A stretch of DNA of 56,446 nt from JAIUNP01 sp020161975 (lineage in GTDB: Bacteria > Pseudomonadota > Alphaproteobacteria > Rhizobiales > Beijerinckiaceae). Below the pieces are notes generated by a model, which was not told the DNA's origin, did no database searches, and was given only the letters and a program-made list of their open reading frames with translations. The position numbers were made by a program, and so were the translations under genes. The stretch is taken from contig DAIOGK010000023.1 of the NCBI GenBank assembly GCA_036745275.1, positions 1-56,446 of the forward strand, given 5' to 3'. Below are positions 33,224 to 42,008 of the stretch, piece by piece (position 1 is the first letter of the stretch; each line of letters starts with the position of its first letter).

Positions 33224-33238
33224 GAACATAAAGTGAAC
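33224..33238 (+). promoter_or_regulatory. LexA (SOS) box of imuA-imuB-dnaE2
   Basis: GAACATAAAGTGAAC fits GAAC-N7-GAAC, the complement of the alphaproteobacterial LexA operator GTTC-N7-GTTC. It ends 14 bases before the imuA start, where a bound repressor would block transcription. This is the expected control for this mutagenesis cassette. Confidence 0.9.
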
Positions 33239-33252
33239 AATGATGCCAACCG

Positions 33253-33999
33253 ATGCCATTCCCCATTCCTCACATGCCGGAAGACGGCCCACGGCCCATC
33301 TGTCTTTCCGTGCTGGCGGAGGGGGGGCTGCATGAGTTTTTCGCCGCGCGCGAGGCTGATGGCGCTGCGCTTGGCGCATTGATGTTGATGCTGTCGGCAG
33401 GTCGCAAGAAGGGCGCCCGGCTCTGGGTGCGGCAGGAGGCGCAGGTTCGCGAGGCCGGGATGCCCTGTCCGGCAGGGCTGGTCGAACTTGGAGCCAATCC
33501 GGCCGAGGTTCTGCTGTTTCGGGCGCGGGATGTTGCCACGGCGCTTCAGGCGGGGCTGGAGAGCGCCCGCTGCGCCGCCTTGGGTGCGGTCATCATTGAG
33601 CTGCGGGGCGAAGCAAGGGCGTATGATCTTGTCGCCAGCCGCCGCCTGGCGCTGGCCGCAAGAGCGTCGGGTGTGCCGGTGATGATGGCGCGCCTCGGGG
33701 CGCCGCCCATGCCCAGCGCGGCGCAGACCCGCTGGAAGGCGGAGGCGCTGCCCTCGCGGGCGCTGGTGGCCAAGGCGCCTGGCCCGCCCTCATTCGAGTT
33801 GACCCTGCTGCGGGCCCGCAACGGACAGGAAGGTTTGCGTTATTGTGTGGAGTGGGATCGAGATGCCCGTCAATTCCTCCCTCGTTCCATCCCCGATGCC
33901 GGCTGGTCCGCGCGCCGCGCCACGTCGCTATCTGGCGTTGTGGTGCCCGTTCCTGTCCACCGATCGGGCACGCCGGATCTCTGGTCCCGGGCGGGATGA
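33253..33999 (+). CDS. imuA: SOS mutagenesis protein ImuA
   Basis: ImuA is a RecA-like accessory factor that acts with ImuB and DnaE2 in damage-induced translesion synthesis. The 248-residue product shows the alphaproteobacterial ImuA pattern: LAEGGLHEFFAAREADGAALGALMLML, then GARLWVRQEAQVREAGMPCPAGL, and a degenerate RecA core without a clear Walker A lysine. It is the first gene of the operon behind a LexA box. Its last 137 bases overlap the chosen imuB start, an unusually long overlap. Confidence 0.9.
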   Translation: MPFPIPHMPEDGPRPICLSVLAEGGLHEFFAAREADGAALGALMLMLSAGRKKGARLWVRQEAQVREAGMPCPAGLVELGANPAEVLLFRARDVATALQAGLESARCAALGAVIIELRGEARAYDLVASRRLALAARASGVPVMMARLGAPPMPSAAQTRWKAEALPSRALVAKAPGPPSFELTLLRARNGQEGLRYCVEWDRDARQFLPRSIPDAGWSARRATSLSGVVVPVPVHRSGTPDLWSRAG

Positions 34000-35458
34000 G
34001 CGCCCCTTCGTTCTTGTTGAAAAAGCGAAGGGCGCGCTGCGCATTGGCGCGGTGGATGCGAAGGCCGCCGGGCTTGGCCTGCGCCTTGGCATGATGCTGA
34101 CGCAGGCGCGCGCGCTGGTGCCCGGCGTCATGACGGAGGAGGCCGATCTGGCAGCGGATGCTCACCTCCTGCATATCCTGGCCGAAGCCTGTGAGATCTT
34201 CACGCCGCTGGTGGCCTTGCGTGGACAGGATGGTGTGATCCTCGACATTTCCGGCTGCGCACATCTGTTCGGGGGCGAGCGCGCCTTGGGTCAGGCCGCG
34301 CGCCGGCGTATGCAGATGATAGGTGTGCAGACACAGGCTGCCATCGCCGGCACCCCCGAGGCCGCGTGGGCCTTCGCACGGTTCAGGCACGGCACCCTCG
34401 CCCGCCCCGAAGCTGAGGAAGCCTTGGCGCGGTCCCTGCCGATCAGCGCGCTTGACCAGGAGACAGGCACCACGCTGGCGCTCCAGCGCGCGGGCTTCAA
34501 GACGCTGGACGATCTTGCGAGGCGCCCTTCCCATAGTCTTTCCGCCCGTTTTGGCAAAACGCTGGTGGAAGCGCTCAGACGTGTTCTCGGGCAGGAGGAT
34601 ATCCGCATCACACCCCTGCGTCCCCTGCCAGCGGTGATGGCGGAACGGCAATTCGCCGAGCCGCTCGGGCTCAAGGAGACCGTGCTCGCCACACTGGAGC
34701 GCCTCGCGGGAGATGTCATGGCAACGCTGGAAGCGCGCGGTGAAGGCGGGCGGACTTTCGAGGCCAGCTTCTTCCGGACAGACAACACGGTGCGGCGCAT
34801 TCTGATCGAGACCGCGCAAGCCACGCGCGAAACGGCCAGTCTGATGCGTCTCGTCCGGCTGAAGATCGAGGCGCTGACTGATCCGCTCGATCCCGGCTTC
34901 GGCTTTGACGCCCTTCGGCTTGCGGTACTGCATGTCGAGCCGCTGGGGGAGGCGCAACCCCACCTTGATGACGAACGGCGCGTCGCGGAAGGCGCGCGGG
35001 ACCTGACCGATCTCGTCAACCGGCTGGTGGCGCGTTTCGGGCGCGAGAATGTGCAGCGCTTCGTATCTTGCGACACCCATGACCCCGCTCTTGCCGGTGG
35101 CACGGCGGCCTGGCTTTCAAGCGCCCCCACCCCATGGCCCGCGCCCGTGCCAGAGGAGCCGCCCGCGCGTCCGTTCACCCTTTTTGCTCATCCCCAGCCG
35201 ATCGATGTGCTGGCCGAAGTGCCGGACAGCCCGCCCCTGCGGTTTCGCTGGCGGCGGGTGCTCCATGAGGTCACGCTGGCCGAAGGGCCGGAACGCATCG
35301 CGCCGGAGTGGTGGCGTGAGGCTTCGCCCGCGCCCGACACGCGCGATTATTACCGCGTGGAAGACGCGAACGGCCACCGGTTCTGGATTTTCCGGGAAGG
35401 CTTCTACGAAGATACAACCGCGCGACCGCGCTGGTTCATGCACGGGCTTTTCGCATGA
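33863..35458 (+). CDS. imuB: ImuB, inactive Y-family polymerase homolog
   Basis: ImuB resembles DinB polymerases and acts as the clamp-binding hub linking ImuA and DnaE2. The 531-residue sequence has a Y-family-like domain in which the usual DMDAFFA catalytic block is replaced by RRYLALWCPFLSTDRARR, so the metal-binding acids are lost as in known ImuB proteins. Typical helix-hairpin-helix and little-finger regions follow. In-frame starts exist at 33845 (GTG), 33863 (ATG) and 33896 (ATG); I chose 33863 because AGTGGGA lies upstream. It overlaps dnaE2 by four bases (ATGA). Confidence 0.9.
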   Translation: MPVNSSLVPSPMPAGPRAAPRRYLALWCPFLSTDRARRISGPGRDERPFVLVEKAKGALRIGAVDAKAAGLGLRLGMMLTQARALVPGVMTEEADLAADAHLLHILAEACEIFTPLVALRGQDGVILDISGCAHLFGGERALGQAARRRMQMIGVQTQAAIAGTPEAAWAFARFRHGTLARPEAEEALARSLPISALDQETGTTLALQRAGFKTLDDLARRPSHSLSARFGKTLVEALRRVLGQEDIRITPLRPLPAVMAERQFAEPLGLKETVLATLERLAGDVMATLEARGEGGRTFEASFFRTDNTVRRILIETAQATRETASLMRLVRLKIEALTDPLDPGFGFDALRLAVLHVEPLGEAQPHLDDERRVAEGARDLTDLVNRLVARFGRENVQRFVSCDTHDPALAGGTAAWLSSAPTPWPAPVPEEPPARPFTLFAHPQPIDVLAEVPDSPPLRFRWRRVLHEVTLAEGPERIAPEWWREASPAPDTRDYYRVEDANGHRFWIFREGFYEDTTARPRWFMHGLFA

Positions 35459-38400
35459 CGGGGCCGGTAAAAGAATACGCCGAACTCGTCTCTGCCACCA
35501 ATTTCTCCTTCCTGTGCGGGGCCTCGCCGGCGGCGGATCTCGTGCTCACCTCGCTGCTTCTGGGATATTCCGGCCTCGGCATTGCCGATCGTAATACGGT
35601 TGCGGGCGTGGTGCGGGCCTGGGGCGCGCTCAGAGATCTGCGCGAGGACGGCATGCTGCCCCCTGTCAAGCAACGCAAGGGCTCCGGGCCGGGAGAATAC
35701 CGTATCGAGATCGCCTCGCTTGCGCCCGATGAGGCGGAAGCCGAGGCGCTGCGGCGTAAGGTGCAGGCCCGGGCGAAAGACTTCCGGCTCGTCACCGGCG
35801 TGCGTCTTGGCTTTGCTGACGGTACGCCGGACATCATCGCCTATCCCGAAACGCGTGCGGGCTGGGGGCGCCTCTGTCGCCTGCTTACGCTGGGCAATCG
35901 CCGTGCCAGAAAGGGCGAATGCCACCTCGAACGCGATGACCTTCTTCGTGATGCGGGTGATCTGCTGCTCATCCTGATGCCGGAGCGGAACCTCGCTCCG
36001 CTGCCGGCGCTGCTTGCGCGTGTCCGGGAAGCTGCGCCCGGTGCGCTCTGGCTGGGGGCGACCATGCCGCGCCGCGGCGATGACCGAAGGCGTCTTGCGA
36101 GCCTCAAGACCATGGCGGATGAACTGGGCATTCCATTGCTGGCCACCAACGACGTTCTTTACGCTGACCCAACCTGTCGCGATCTTCAGGATGTGCTGAC
36201 CTGCATCCGGGAGGGGCGCACGCTGGACAATGCAGGAACCCTGCTGAAAGCGAATGCCGAGCGCTACCTGAAGCATCCCGGAGAGATGGCGCGCCTCTTC
36301 GCCGATTGCCCCGAGGCTGTCAGCGAGACACAACATCTTCTGGCGCGTGTGGAATTCGATCTTGGCCAACTCCGTTACGAATACCCGGACGAGCCGGTGC
36401 CGCCGGGCCGGGAGGCACAGGGTTGGCTGGAGGAACTGACATGGCGCCATGCCGCCATACGCTACCCCGAAGGGGTGCCCGAAAAGGTCGAGCGCCTGCT
36501 GCGCGATGAGCTCGCGCTGATCGGCAAACTTGGTTATGCGCGCTATTTCCTCACCATTCACGACATCGTGCGTGTCGCAAACGACAAGGGCATTCTGTGT
36601 CAGGGGCGCGGCTCGGCGGCAAATTCCGCCGTCTGTTATGTGCTCGGTATCACCTGCGTCGATCCGGCCGAAGGGAATTTGTTGTTTGCACGGTTCATTT
36701 CCGAGGAGCGCAGGGAGCCGCCCGATATCGATGTCGATTTCGAGCATGAGCGGCGCGAAGAGATCATCCAGCACATCTACCAGCGCTATGGCCGCGAGCG
36801 TGCGGGGCTCGCCGCCACCGTGATCCATTATCGTCCCAAAAGCGCGATCCGGGATGTGGGCAAGGTGCTGGGGCTTTCGGAAGACATCACCGCCGCGCTC
36901 TCGGGTACGCAATGGGGCAGCTGGGGTTCGGATATCACGCGCAATCAGGTGCGGCAGGCGGGACTGGACCCGGACAACCCGTCCATCGCCCGCGCGGTGC
37001 GTTTCGCCAAGCGTATCCTCGGGTTCCCGCGCCACCTCTCGCAGCATGTCGGCGGGTTCGTGCTCACGCGTGAGCGGCTGGATGAGCTGGTGCCCATCGG
37101 GAATGCCGCCATGGCGGAGCGCACCTTCATCGAATGGGACAAGGATGACATCGACACGCTCAAACTCATGAAGGTGGATGTGCTGGCGCTCGGGATGCTC
37201 ACCTGCATCCGCAAGGCGTTTGAGCTTCTGAAAGATCACGATCGCATCGACATGGGCCTCAATGACGTCAAACCCAATGACAAGCCGACCTATGACATGC
37301 TGTGCCGCGGCGATTCCATCGGTGTGTTCCAGGTGGAAAGCCGCGCGCAGATCAACATGCTGCCGCGCCTCAAGCCGGAAAAATTCTACGATCTCGTCAT
37401 TCAGGTCGCCATCGTTCGCCCCGGCCCCATTCAGGGCAATATGGTGCATCCCTACCTGCGACGCCGATCCGGTGCGGAAGCCGTGACTTTTCCCTCGCCC
37501 GCGCCGGAGCATGGCCCGGCGGATGAACTTCATGCCGTGCTTGGCAAGACCAAGGGTGTGCCGCTCTTTCAGGAACAGGCGATGCAGCTTGCGATGGTTG
37601 CCGCCAAATTCTCCGATATCGAGGCAAACCAGCTCCGCCGCGCGATGGCGACGTTTCGCAACGTTGGTACCATCGGCCGCTTCGAGGGTCTCATGGTGGA
37701 ACGCATGGTGGCGCGCGGCTATGCCCGGGCATTCGCGCAGGATTGCTTCAACCAGATCAAGGGCTTCGGCTCCTATGGCTTTCCTGAAAGCCATGCCGCG
37801 AGTTTCGCCAAGCTTGTTTACATCTCCTCATGGCTCAAGTGCCATCACCCGGCGGTGTTTGCCTGTGCGCTGCTCAATTCCCAACCGATGGGATTTTACG
37901 CGCCGGCGCAGATCGTCCGTGATGCGCGCGAGCATGGGGTGGAGGTACGCGCCATCGATGTGAACGAGAGCTACTGGGACAACACGCTGGAGCGCGCCCT
38001 GGATGGCTCGCTCGCGCTCCGTCTTGGCTTCCGGCAGGCCGAGGGCATTCACGAGACGCAAGCCAGGCAACTGGTTGCGGGGCGGCGCAACGGTTTTCAA
38101 AACGTGGAAGATGTGGCTCGCCACGCGCATCTTCATGGCCGCCCCATGCACGCGCTGGCCGATGCCGATGCCTTCCGCTCGATGGGTCTGGATCGGCGAG
38201 CGGCGCTTTGGGCGGTGCGACGCCTGCCGGAGGACGACCCCCTGCCGCTGTTCGCTGCCATGGACGCGCAGGAGCTGGGCGAGGAGGAGGATGCCCGTCT
38301 GCCTGACATGACGCTCGGCGAGCACGTCGCGACCGACTACCAGACGACGCGGCTTTCCCTGAAAGCCCATCCCATGGCCCTGTTGCGCCCGCTCTTTATG

Positions 38401-38820
38401 CAGGAGGGCGCCTGTACGGCGGCGGAAGTCGCGATGCGCGCCGAAGGTCGTTTCACGCGCATGGCGGGCTTGACGCTGGTGCGCCAGCGTCCCGGTAAGG
38501 GCAATGCCATCTTCATCACGCTGGAGGATGAAACCGGTATCACCAATTGCGTGCTCTGGGCGCGCCAGTTTGAAGCCCTGCGCCGCCCGGTCATGGCAGC
38601 GCGGCTGATGCTCGTCGAGGGGCGCGTGCAGAGAAGTCCCGAAGGCGTGGTGCATCTGATGGTGAGCAACGTCATCGACCGCTCGGGAGCGCTTGATCAC
38701 CTTTGGGAGGCGGACCGGAGCGGACTGGCCCGCCCACCCTCGCACGGGCCGTCGGTTTTGCCACGCCATCGCCACCCGCGTGATGCCCGCATCCTGCCCA
38801 GGAGCCGGGATTTCCATTGA
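35455..38820 (+). CDS. dnaE2: error-prone DNA polymerase DnaE2 (ImuC)
   Basis: DnaE2 is the C-family polymerase that carries out SOS-induced translesion synthesis with ImuA and ImuB. The 1121-residue protein has an N-terminal PHP domain (YAELVSATNFSFLCGAS), the polymerase core with PPDIDVDFEHERREE and GRGSAANSAVCYVLG, the FPESHAASFAKLVY region and a C-terminal OB-fold domain (FITLEDETGITNCVLW). The length is usual for the family. PHP metal ligands are largely replaced (for example GASP where GASH is expected), so PHP nuclease activity is unlikely. Confidence 0.97.
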   Translation: MTGPVKEYAELVSATNFSFLCGASPAADLVLTSLLLGYSGLGIADRNTVAGVVRAWGALRDLREDGMLPPVKQRKGSGPGEYRIEIASLAPDEAEAEALRRKVQARAKDFRLVTGVRLGFADGTPDIIAYPETRAGWGRLCRLLTLGNRRARKGECHLERDDLLRDAGDLLLILMPERNLAPLPALLARVREAAPGALWLGATMPRRGDDRRRLASLKTMADELGIPLLATNDVLYADPTCRDLQDVLTCIREGRTLDNAGTLLKANAERYLKHPGEMARLFADCPEAVSETQHLLARVEFDLGQLRYEYPDEPVPPGREAQGWLEELTWRHAAIRYPEGVPEKVERLLRDELALIGKLGYARYFLTIHDIVRVANDKGILCQGRGSAANSAVCYVLGITCVDPAEGNLLFARFISEERREPPDIDVDFEHERREEIIQHIYQRYGRERAGLAATVIHYRPKSAIRDVGKVLGLSEDITAALSGTQWGSWGSDITRNQVRQAGLDPDNPSIARAVRFAKRILGFPRHLSQHVGGFVLTRERLDELVPIGNAAMAERTFIEWDKDDIDTLKLMKVDVLALGMLTCIRKAFELLKDHDRIDMGLNDVKPNDKPTYDMLCRGDSIGVFQVESRAQINMLPRLKPEKFYDLVIQVAIVRPGPIQGNMVHPYLRRRSGAEAVTFPSPAPEHGPADELHAVLGKTKGVPLFQEQAMQLAMVAAKFSDIEANQLRRAMATFRNVGTIGRFEGLMVERMVARGYARAFAQDCFNQIKGFGSYGFPESHAASFAKLVYISSWLKCHHPAVFACALLNSQPMGFYAPAQIVRDAREHGVEVRAIDVNESYWDNTLERALDGSLALRLGFRQAEGIHETQARQLVAGRRNGFQNVEDVARHAHLHGRPMHALADADAFRSMGLDRRAALWAVRRLPEDDPLPLFAAMDAQELGEEEDARLPDMTLGEHVATDYQTTRLSLKAHPMALLRPLFMQEGACTAAEVAMRAEGRFTRMAGLTLVRQRPGKGNAIFITLEDETGITNCVLWARQFEALRRPVMAARLMLVEGRVQRSPEGVVHLMVSNVIDRSGALDHLWEADRSGLARPPSHGPSVLPRHRHPRDARILPRSRDFH

Positions 38821-38868
38821 GCCTGAGAGTCGCCACCGCTGCGGCAAATGCGTTGGAGGAGATTGGTC

Positions 38869-39486
38869 CTAGCCGCCATGCCGTCCGGCAATGACCTCCA
38901 ACCCCCGGATGGCAAAGCGTCGAGCGAGCGGCCCGATCATCTCCGCATTGGCGCCGGAAGCATTGCCCTGGCGCGCGCGATCTGCGATGCCAACAAAGAT
39001 GACTGCGAACCGGAACAGCGCAAACGCTCTGTGAAACGGAAGCAGCGAGGCCGCTGACGGATTGGCTCCGGAATAGCGGGCGAGGAATTCGGCCTCACTC
39101 GGCAGTCCCCCAGCCGCGCGATCAAGGCCGAGAATGCCACCATATTCTTCCGGTGTCGTATGCCATGCCATCGCACAGAAGCCGACATCGGCCAAAGGAT
39201 GGCCGAGGGTCGAGAGTTCCCAATCGAGGATGGCAACCACGCGCGGCTCGGTTGGATGGAACATCACGTTGCCGATGCGGTAGTCGCCATGAGCGAGGCT
39301 CACCGCGCCATCATCCTGGGGAAGATTGCCGGAAAGCCAGTCTGCCAGCCGGTCAAGCTCGGGGATAGGCCCACCTGCACTCTCCTGCCACTGGCGCGAC
39401 CAGCGGGCGAACTGGCGCTCGAAATAGTTTCCGGGCCTGCCGTAATCGGCGAGGCTGACAGCCTCAGGCCTGATGCAATGCAGTTG
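38869..39486 (-). pseudogene. 3' fragment of an APH-family phosphotransferase
   Basis: The readable part matches the C-terminal two thirds of the phosphotransferases often paired with acyl-CoA dehydrogenases (ACAD10/11-like). It includes VSLADYGRPGNYFERQFARWSRQ, the catalytic loop SLAHGDYRIGNVMFHP and the metal-binding VAILDWELSTLGHPLADVGF. Homology begins abruptly near 39486. The roughly 130 N-terminal residues with the glycine-rich loop are missing and are replaced by unrelated sequence, although a frame stays open to 39591. I read this as a truncated gene whose 5' end was lost in the rearrangement next to tRNA-Ser. Confidence 0.75.
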
Positions 39487-39670
39487 CCCCATCGGAAAGG
39501 GGCATCTGGGGGCACTTTTTGCTAGGGGCATTTTTGATGCCCCAAATATGCCCCCAACTACCATGCGTGGCAATGTTCCACCATGTGTCACGGCGAGCCG
39601 CCAATCTGGAGGTTTATTCAGTGTTTTCAGTGGTTTAAGTGATGATATGTTCAGCTATAAAAAGCTGGAA
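39487..39670 (-). mobile_element. probable scar of a tRNA-Ser-integrated element
   Basis: Between the truncated phosphotransferase and the 3' end of tRNA-Ser lies about 180 bases of foreign-looking DNA. It has repeated GGGGCA/TGCCCC units and a perfect hairpin GGGGCAT (39525-39531) with ATGCCCC (39537-39543). On the minus strand it is followed by an ATGCCCCTAGC start-like sequence. From memory this resembles leaders of tRNA-integrating tyrosine recombinase genes. No integrase body remains. Confidence 0.45.
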
Positions 39671-39760
39671 TGGCGGAGAGAGAGGGATTCGAACCCTCGA
39701 TACGGTTTCCCGTATACACGCGTTCCAGGCGTGCTCCTTCAACCACTCGGACACCTCTCC
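39671..39760 (-). tRNA. tRNA-Ser(GGA)
   Basis: A complete 90-base class II tRNA with encoded CCA. The acceptor stem GGAGAGG pairs with the CTCTCC end. The anticodon stem CACGC/GCGTG closes the loop CTGGAAC with anticodon GGA. A long variable arm (ATACGGG-AA-CCGTAT type) and the T-loop GGTTCGAATCC follow. It reads UCC and UCU codons. Its 3' end faces the probable integration scar. Confidence 0.97.
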
Positions 39761-40045
39761 ATGTTCGCCGCGATAGGCCCGCGCGAACAGCACCCGGTCA
39801 CGGTGCTGCCGCGCTCATAGCGTGGGAATGACAAAAGGGAAAGCCGTTTTAGCTCAGTTTGTCTTCAAGTTCGCAAATGGTCTTGCCGGGCCCTGCTTTA
39901 TTCTTCCCTTAACCCTGAGCCAGAGTTCCCGCTCCGAACAGAGGACGATGCAGGTCCTGGCAAGCAAACGTCAACCTGAAGGTCGCTAGGATGCAGGCTA
40001 CTGTGCAGTCCGGACCGGGCACATCGTGCCCAAGTGGAGACGGGA

Positions 40046-40600
40046 ATGAGTATTGCAGCCTGGAAGCGGCGGATCACGGGGCGATTTTTCACGTTCAGGA
40101 AGAACGAGAGCGGCGCAACTGCGCTTGAGTTCGGTCTGATTGCCGTCCCATTCTTTGCCTTCCTGTTTGCGATCATTGAAACCGGGATCGCTTTCCTGAA
40201 CGGGCAATATCTGGATCGGGCGGTCGAGAAGGCGAGCCGCCAGATATTCACCGGCCAGCTCTCCCAGTCGAATCTGACGCCGACAGCCAAGATGAACAAG
40301 TTCAAGTCGGACGTCTGCGACCTTCTGGGCTCATTCATGGATTGTGGCCGGCTGTACTACGATGTGCAGGCTTATCCGACGTTCGGTGCGCCGATCCAGC
40401 CGGTCCCGATGTCCGGGGGCGGCCTCGACACCACGGCGTTACCGCGATTCAATCCCGGCGCGTCCGGCGAGATCGTCGTGGCCCGTGTCTACTATCTTCA
40501 GCCGATCTATGCCGACATTCTCGGCGCCGGGCTTGCCAACAACAGGGGCACAGACCGGCTGCTGATTGGAACCGCCGTGTTCCGCAATGAACCGTTCTGA
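40046..40600 (+). CDS. TadE-like pseudopilin
   Basis: TadE-family proteins are minor pseudopilins processed by CpaA and needed for Tad pilus biogenesis. The 184-residue product has a basic head (KRRITGRFFTFRKN) and the prepilin-type signature ESGATALEFGLIAVPFFAFLFAIIETGIAF, with cleavage expected after the Gly of ESG. A periplasmic tail ending in a conserved-looking RLLIGTAVFRNEPF follows. GGAGACGGGA just before ATG 40046 selects this start over the GTG at 40034. It pairs with the next gene and is separated from the main tad operon by about 7.4 kb. Confidence 0.88.
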   Translation: MSIAAWKRRITGRFFTFRKNESGATALEFGLIAVPFFAFLFAIIETGIAFLNGQYLDRAVEKASRQIFTGQLSQSNLTPTAKMNKFKSDVCDLLGSFMDCGRLYYDVQAYPTFGAPIQPVPMSGGGLDTTALPRFNPGASGEIVVARVYYLQPIYADILGAGLANNRGTDRLLIGTAVFRNEPF

Positions 40601-40624
40601 TTGGCCAAAAGGCAGGATTCCGCG

Positions 40625-41260
40625 ATGACTGAGATCGCTTCACCGCACCGCACACCCAATCGTCGAATGCGCCGCCGCCTGCTCCGGGCTTTTGCGGGAA
40701 ACCGTCGCGGTATGGCCGCTGTCGAGTTTGCGCTCGTCGTGCCGCTGCTGCTGACCATGTATCTGGGGCTGATCGAACTGACCCAGGCCTTGGGGCATGA
40801 CCGGAAGTCCGTGCTTCTGGCCCGTACGTTGGCCGACGTCGTTTCTCAGTCGGCGGGAATTTCCAATAGTGACATGACCGCCATTTTCAATGCGTCGGCG
40901 TCCACAATGGCCCCATATTCAACCAACAAGCTGACGATGCGGGTCACGAGTTTTACAATCGACGGGGCAGCGAACGCCTACGTCGACTGGTCGGACGCAA
41001 AGGACCTTGGCGCAGACAATGCCTATACGCCCTATGGTCGTTGCCGGGTCAGCAATGATCTCATCCCGTTGTCGATCCGTTCGCCGCGCTCGTGGATCGT
41101 CCTTTCGGAAGTGAAGATCCAGCACATCCCGCTCTTCGGGACCTTCATCGCGCCGAACGGCATCGAGATGGTCGAAAGCCTGCCGATGCGTCCGCGCGTT
41201 AGCAACTCGATCGTCCGGCAAGGCTCACCAACATCCGCATGTCCCGGCTCGATTCCATGA
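40625..41260 (+). CDS. TadE/TadG-like pilus assembly protein
   Basis: The 211-residue product has a basic N-terminus (RRMRRRLLRAFAGN) followed by the prepilin-like segment RRGMAAVEFALVVPLLLTMYLGLIELTQAL. The remainder is periplasmic and contains no von Willebrand A domain, so it is more like TadE/TadF than full-length TadG. It begins 24 bases after the TadE-like gene, with AGGA before ATG 40625. It is probably co-transcribed and serves the same pilus. Confidence 0.85.
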   Translation: MTEIASPHRTPNRRMRRRLLRAFAGNRRGMAAVEFALVVPLLLTMYLGLIELTQALGHDRKSVLLARTLADVVSQSAGISNSDMTAIFNASASTMAPYSTNKLTMRVTSFTIDGAANAYVDWSDAKDLGADNAYTPYGRCRVSNDLIPLSIRSPRSWIVLSEVKIQHIPLFGTFIAPNGIEMVESLPMRPRVSNSIVRQGSPTSACPGSIP

Positions 41261-41356
41261 CGGGCATAAACCCGCTTTGCGAAATCGACCGCGCCTGATT
41301 ATGGTTCCGGAGCCGGCAACATAAATTCATGCCGTGCCGGTTCTGGGAGTGCGAAC

Positions 41357-41965
41357 GTGCAGCCGACAATTGCGGTCTTCGATATCGGGAACATCCTGCT
41401 GCGCTGGGACCCCCGCAATCTCTATACGCGCATCTTCTCCACAAGAGCGGAGATGGAACATTTCCTGACCGTCGTCTGCCCGCCGGAATGGAACCTTGAG
41501 CAGGACCGGGGTCGCGGCTGGCGCGAGGGCGAAGCCGAAGCCATCGCCCGTCAGCCGGCGTACGCCGATGCCATTCGCGCCTTCAGGAGCCGTTGGCATG
41601 AAATGTTGCCCGGGGCGATCGAGGAGAATGTCGCGTTGCTGTCCGACCTCAGGACCGCTGGCGTGGAAACCTATGCCATCACCAATTTCGCAGCCGATAC
41701 CTTTGCCGAAGCGCAGGAACGCTTTGCGTTCCTCAAAGGCTTCAAAGGGATCATTTGCTCGGGCACGGAAGGGCTTCTAAAGCCGGATCCGGCGATTTTC
41801 CGGCTGTTCCTCGACCGTTATGGCCTGTCGGCTGCCCAATGCGCATTCATTGACGATTCCGCGCAGAACATTGCAGCCGCAGAAGCGCTGGGCTTCCATA
41901 CTGTGCATTATGGATTGGGCATCGATGCCCGGCGCGCCTTCGCGCAGCTTGGATTTCCTGTCTGA
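41357..41965 (+). CDS. HAD-superfamily hydrolase (YihX-like)
   Basis: This 202-residue cytosolic protein has HAD motif I FDIGNILLRWD with nucleophile D9. The general acid position D+2 is Gly, as in the FDLGN variant of YihX-type and related phosphatases. It also has motif II YAITNFA, a lysine in LLKPDP (motif III) and motif IV FIDDSAQN. The start is GTG at 41357. It could be a sugar-phosphate phosphatase or a haloacid dehalogenase-like enzyme; the substrate is not predictable. Confidence 0.85.
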   Translation: MQPTIAVFDIGNILLRWDPRNLYTRIFSTRAEMEHFLTVVCPPEWNLEQDRGRGWREGEAEAIARQPAYADAIRAFRSRWHEMLPGAIEENVALLSDLRTAGVETYAITNFAADTFAEAQERFAFLKGFKGIICSGTEGLLKPDPAIFRLFLDRYGLSAAQCAFIDDSAQNIAAAEALGFHTVHYGLGIDARRAFAQLGFPV

Positions 41966-42008
41966 GGCGAGGGCAAGCGCCGGACGAAGGGTCTGAAATG
42001 GTGCGGTG

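Noticed and set aside
33016..33333. 105-codon minus-strand frame between the pilins and imuA
   Set aside because: It crosses the LexA box and the imuA start, has no ribosome binding site I trust, and I recognise no family. The DNA is treated as a possible structured RNA instead.
35404..37794. 796-codon open frame on the minus strand
   Set aside because: It lies antisense to dnaE2 and imuB, has no domain, and results from the high third-position GC of the true genes.
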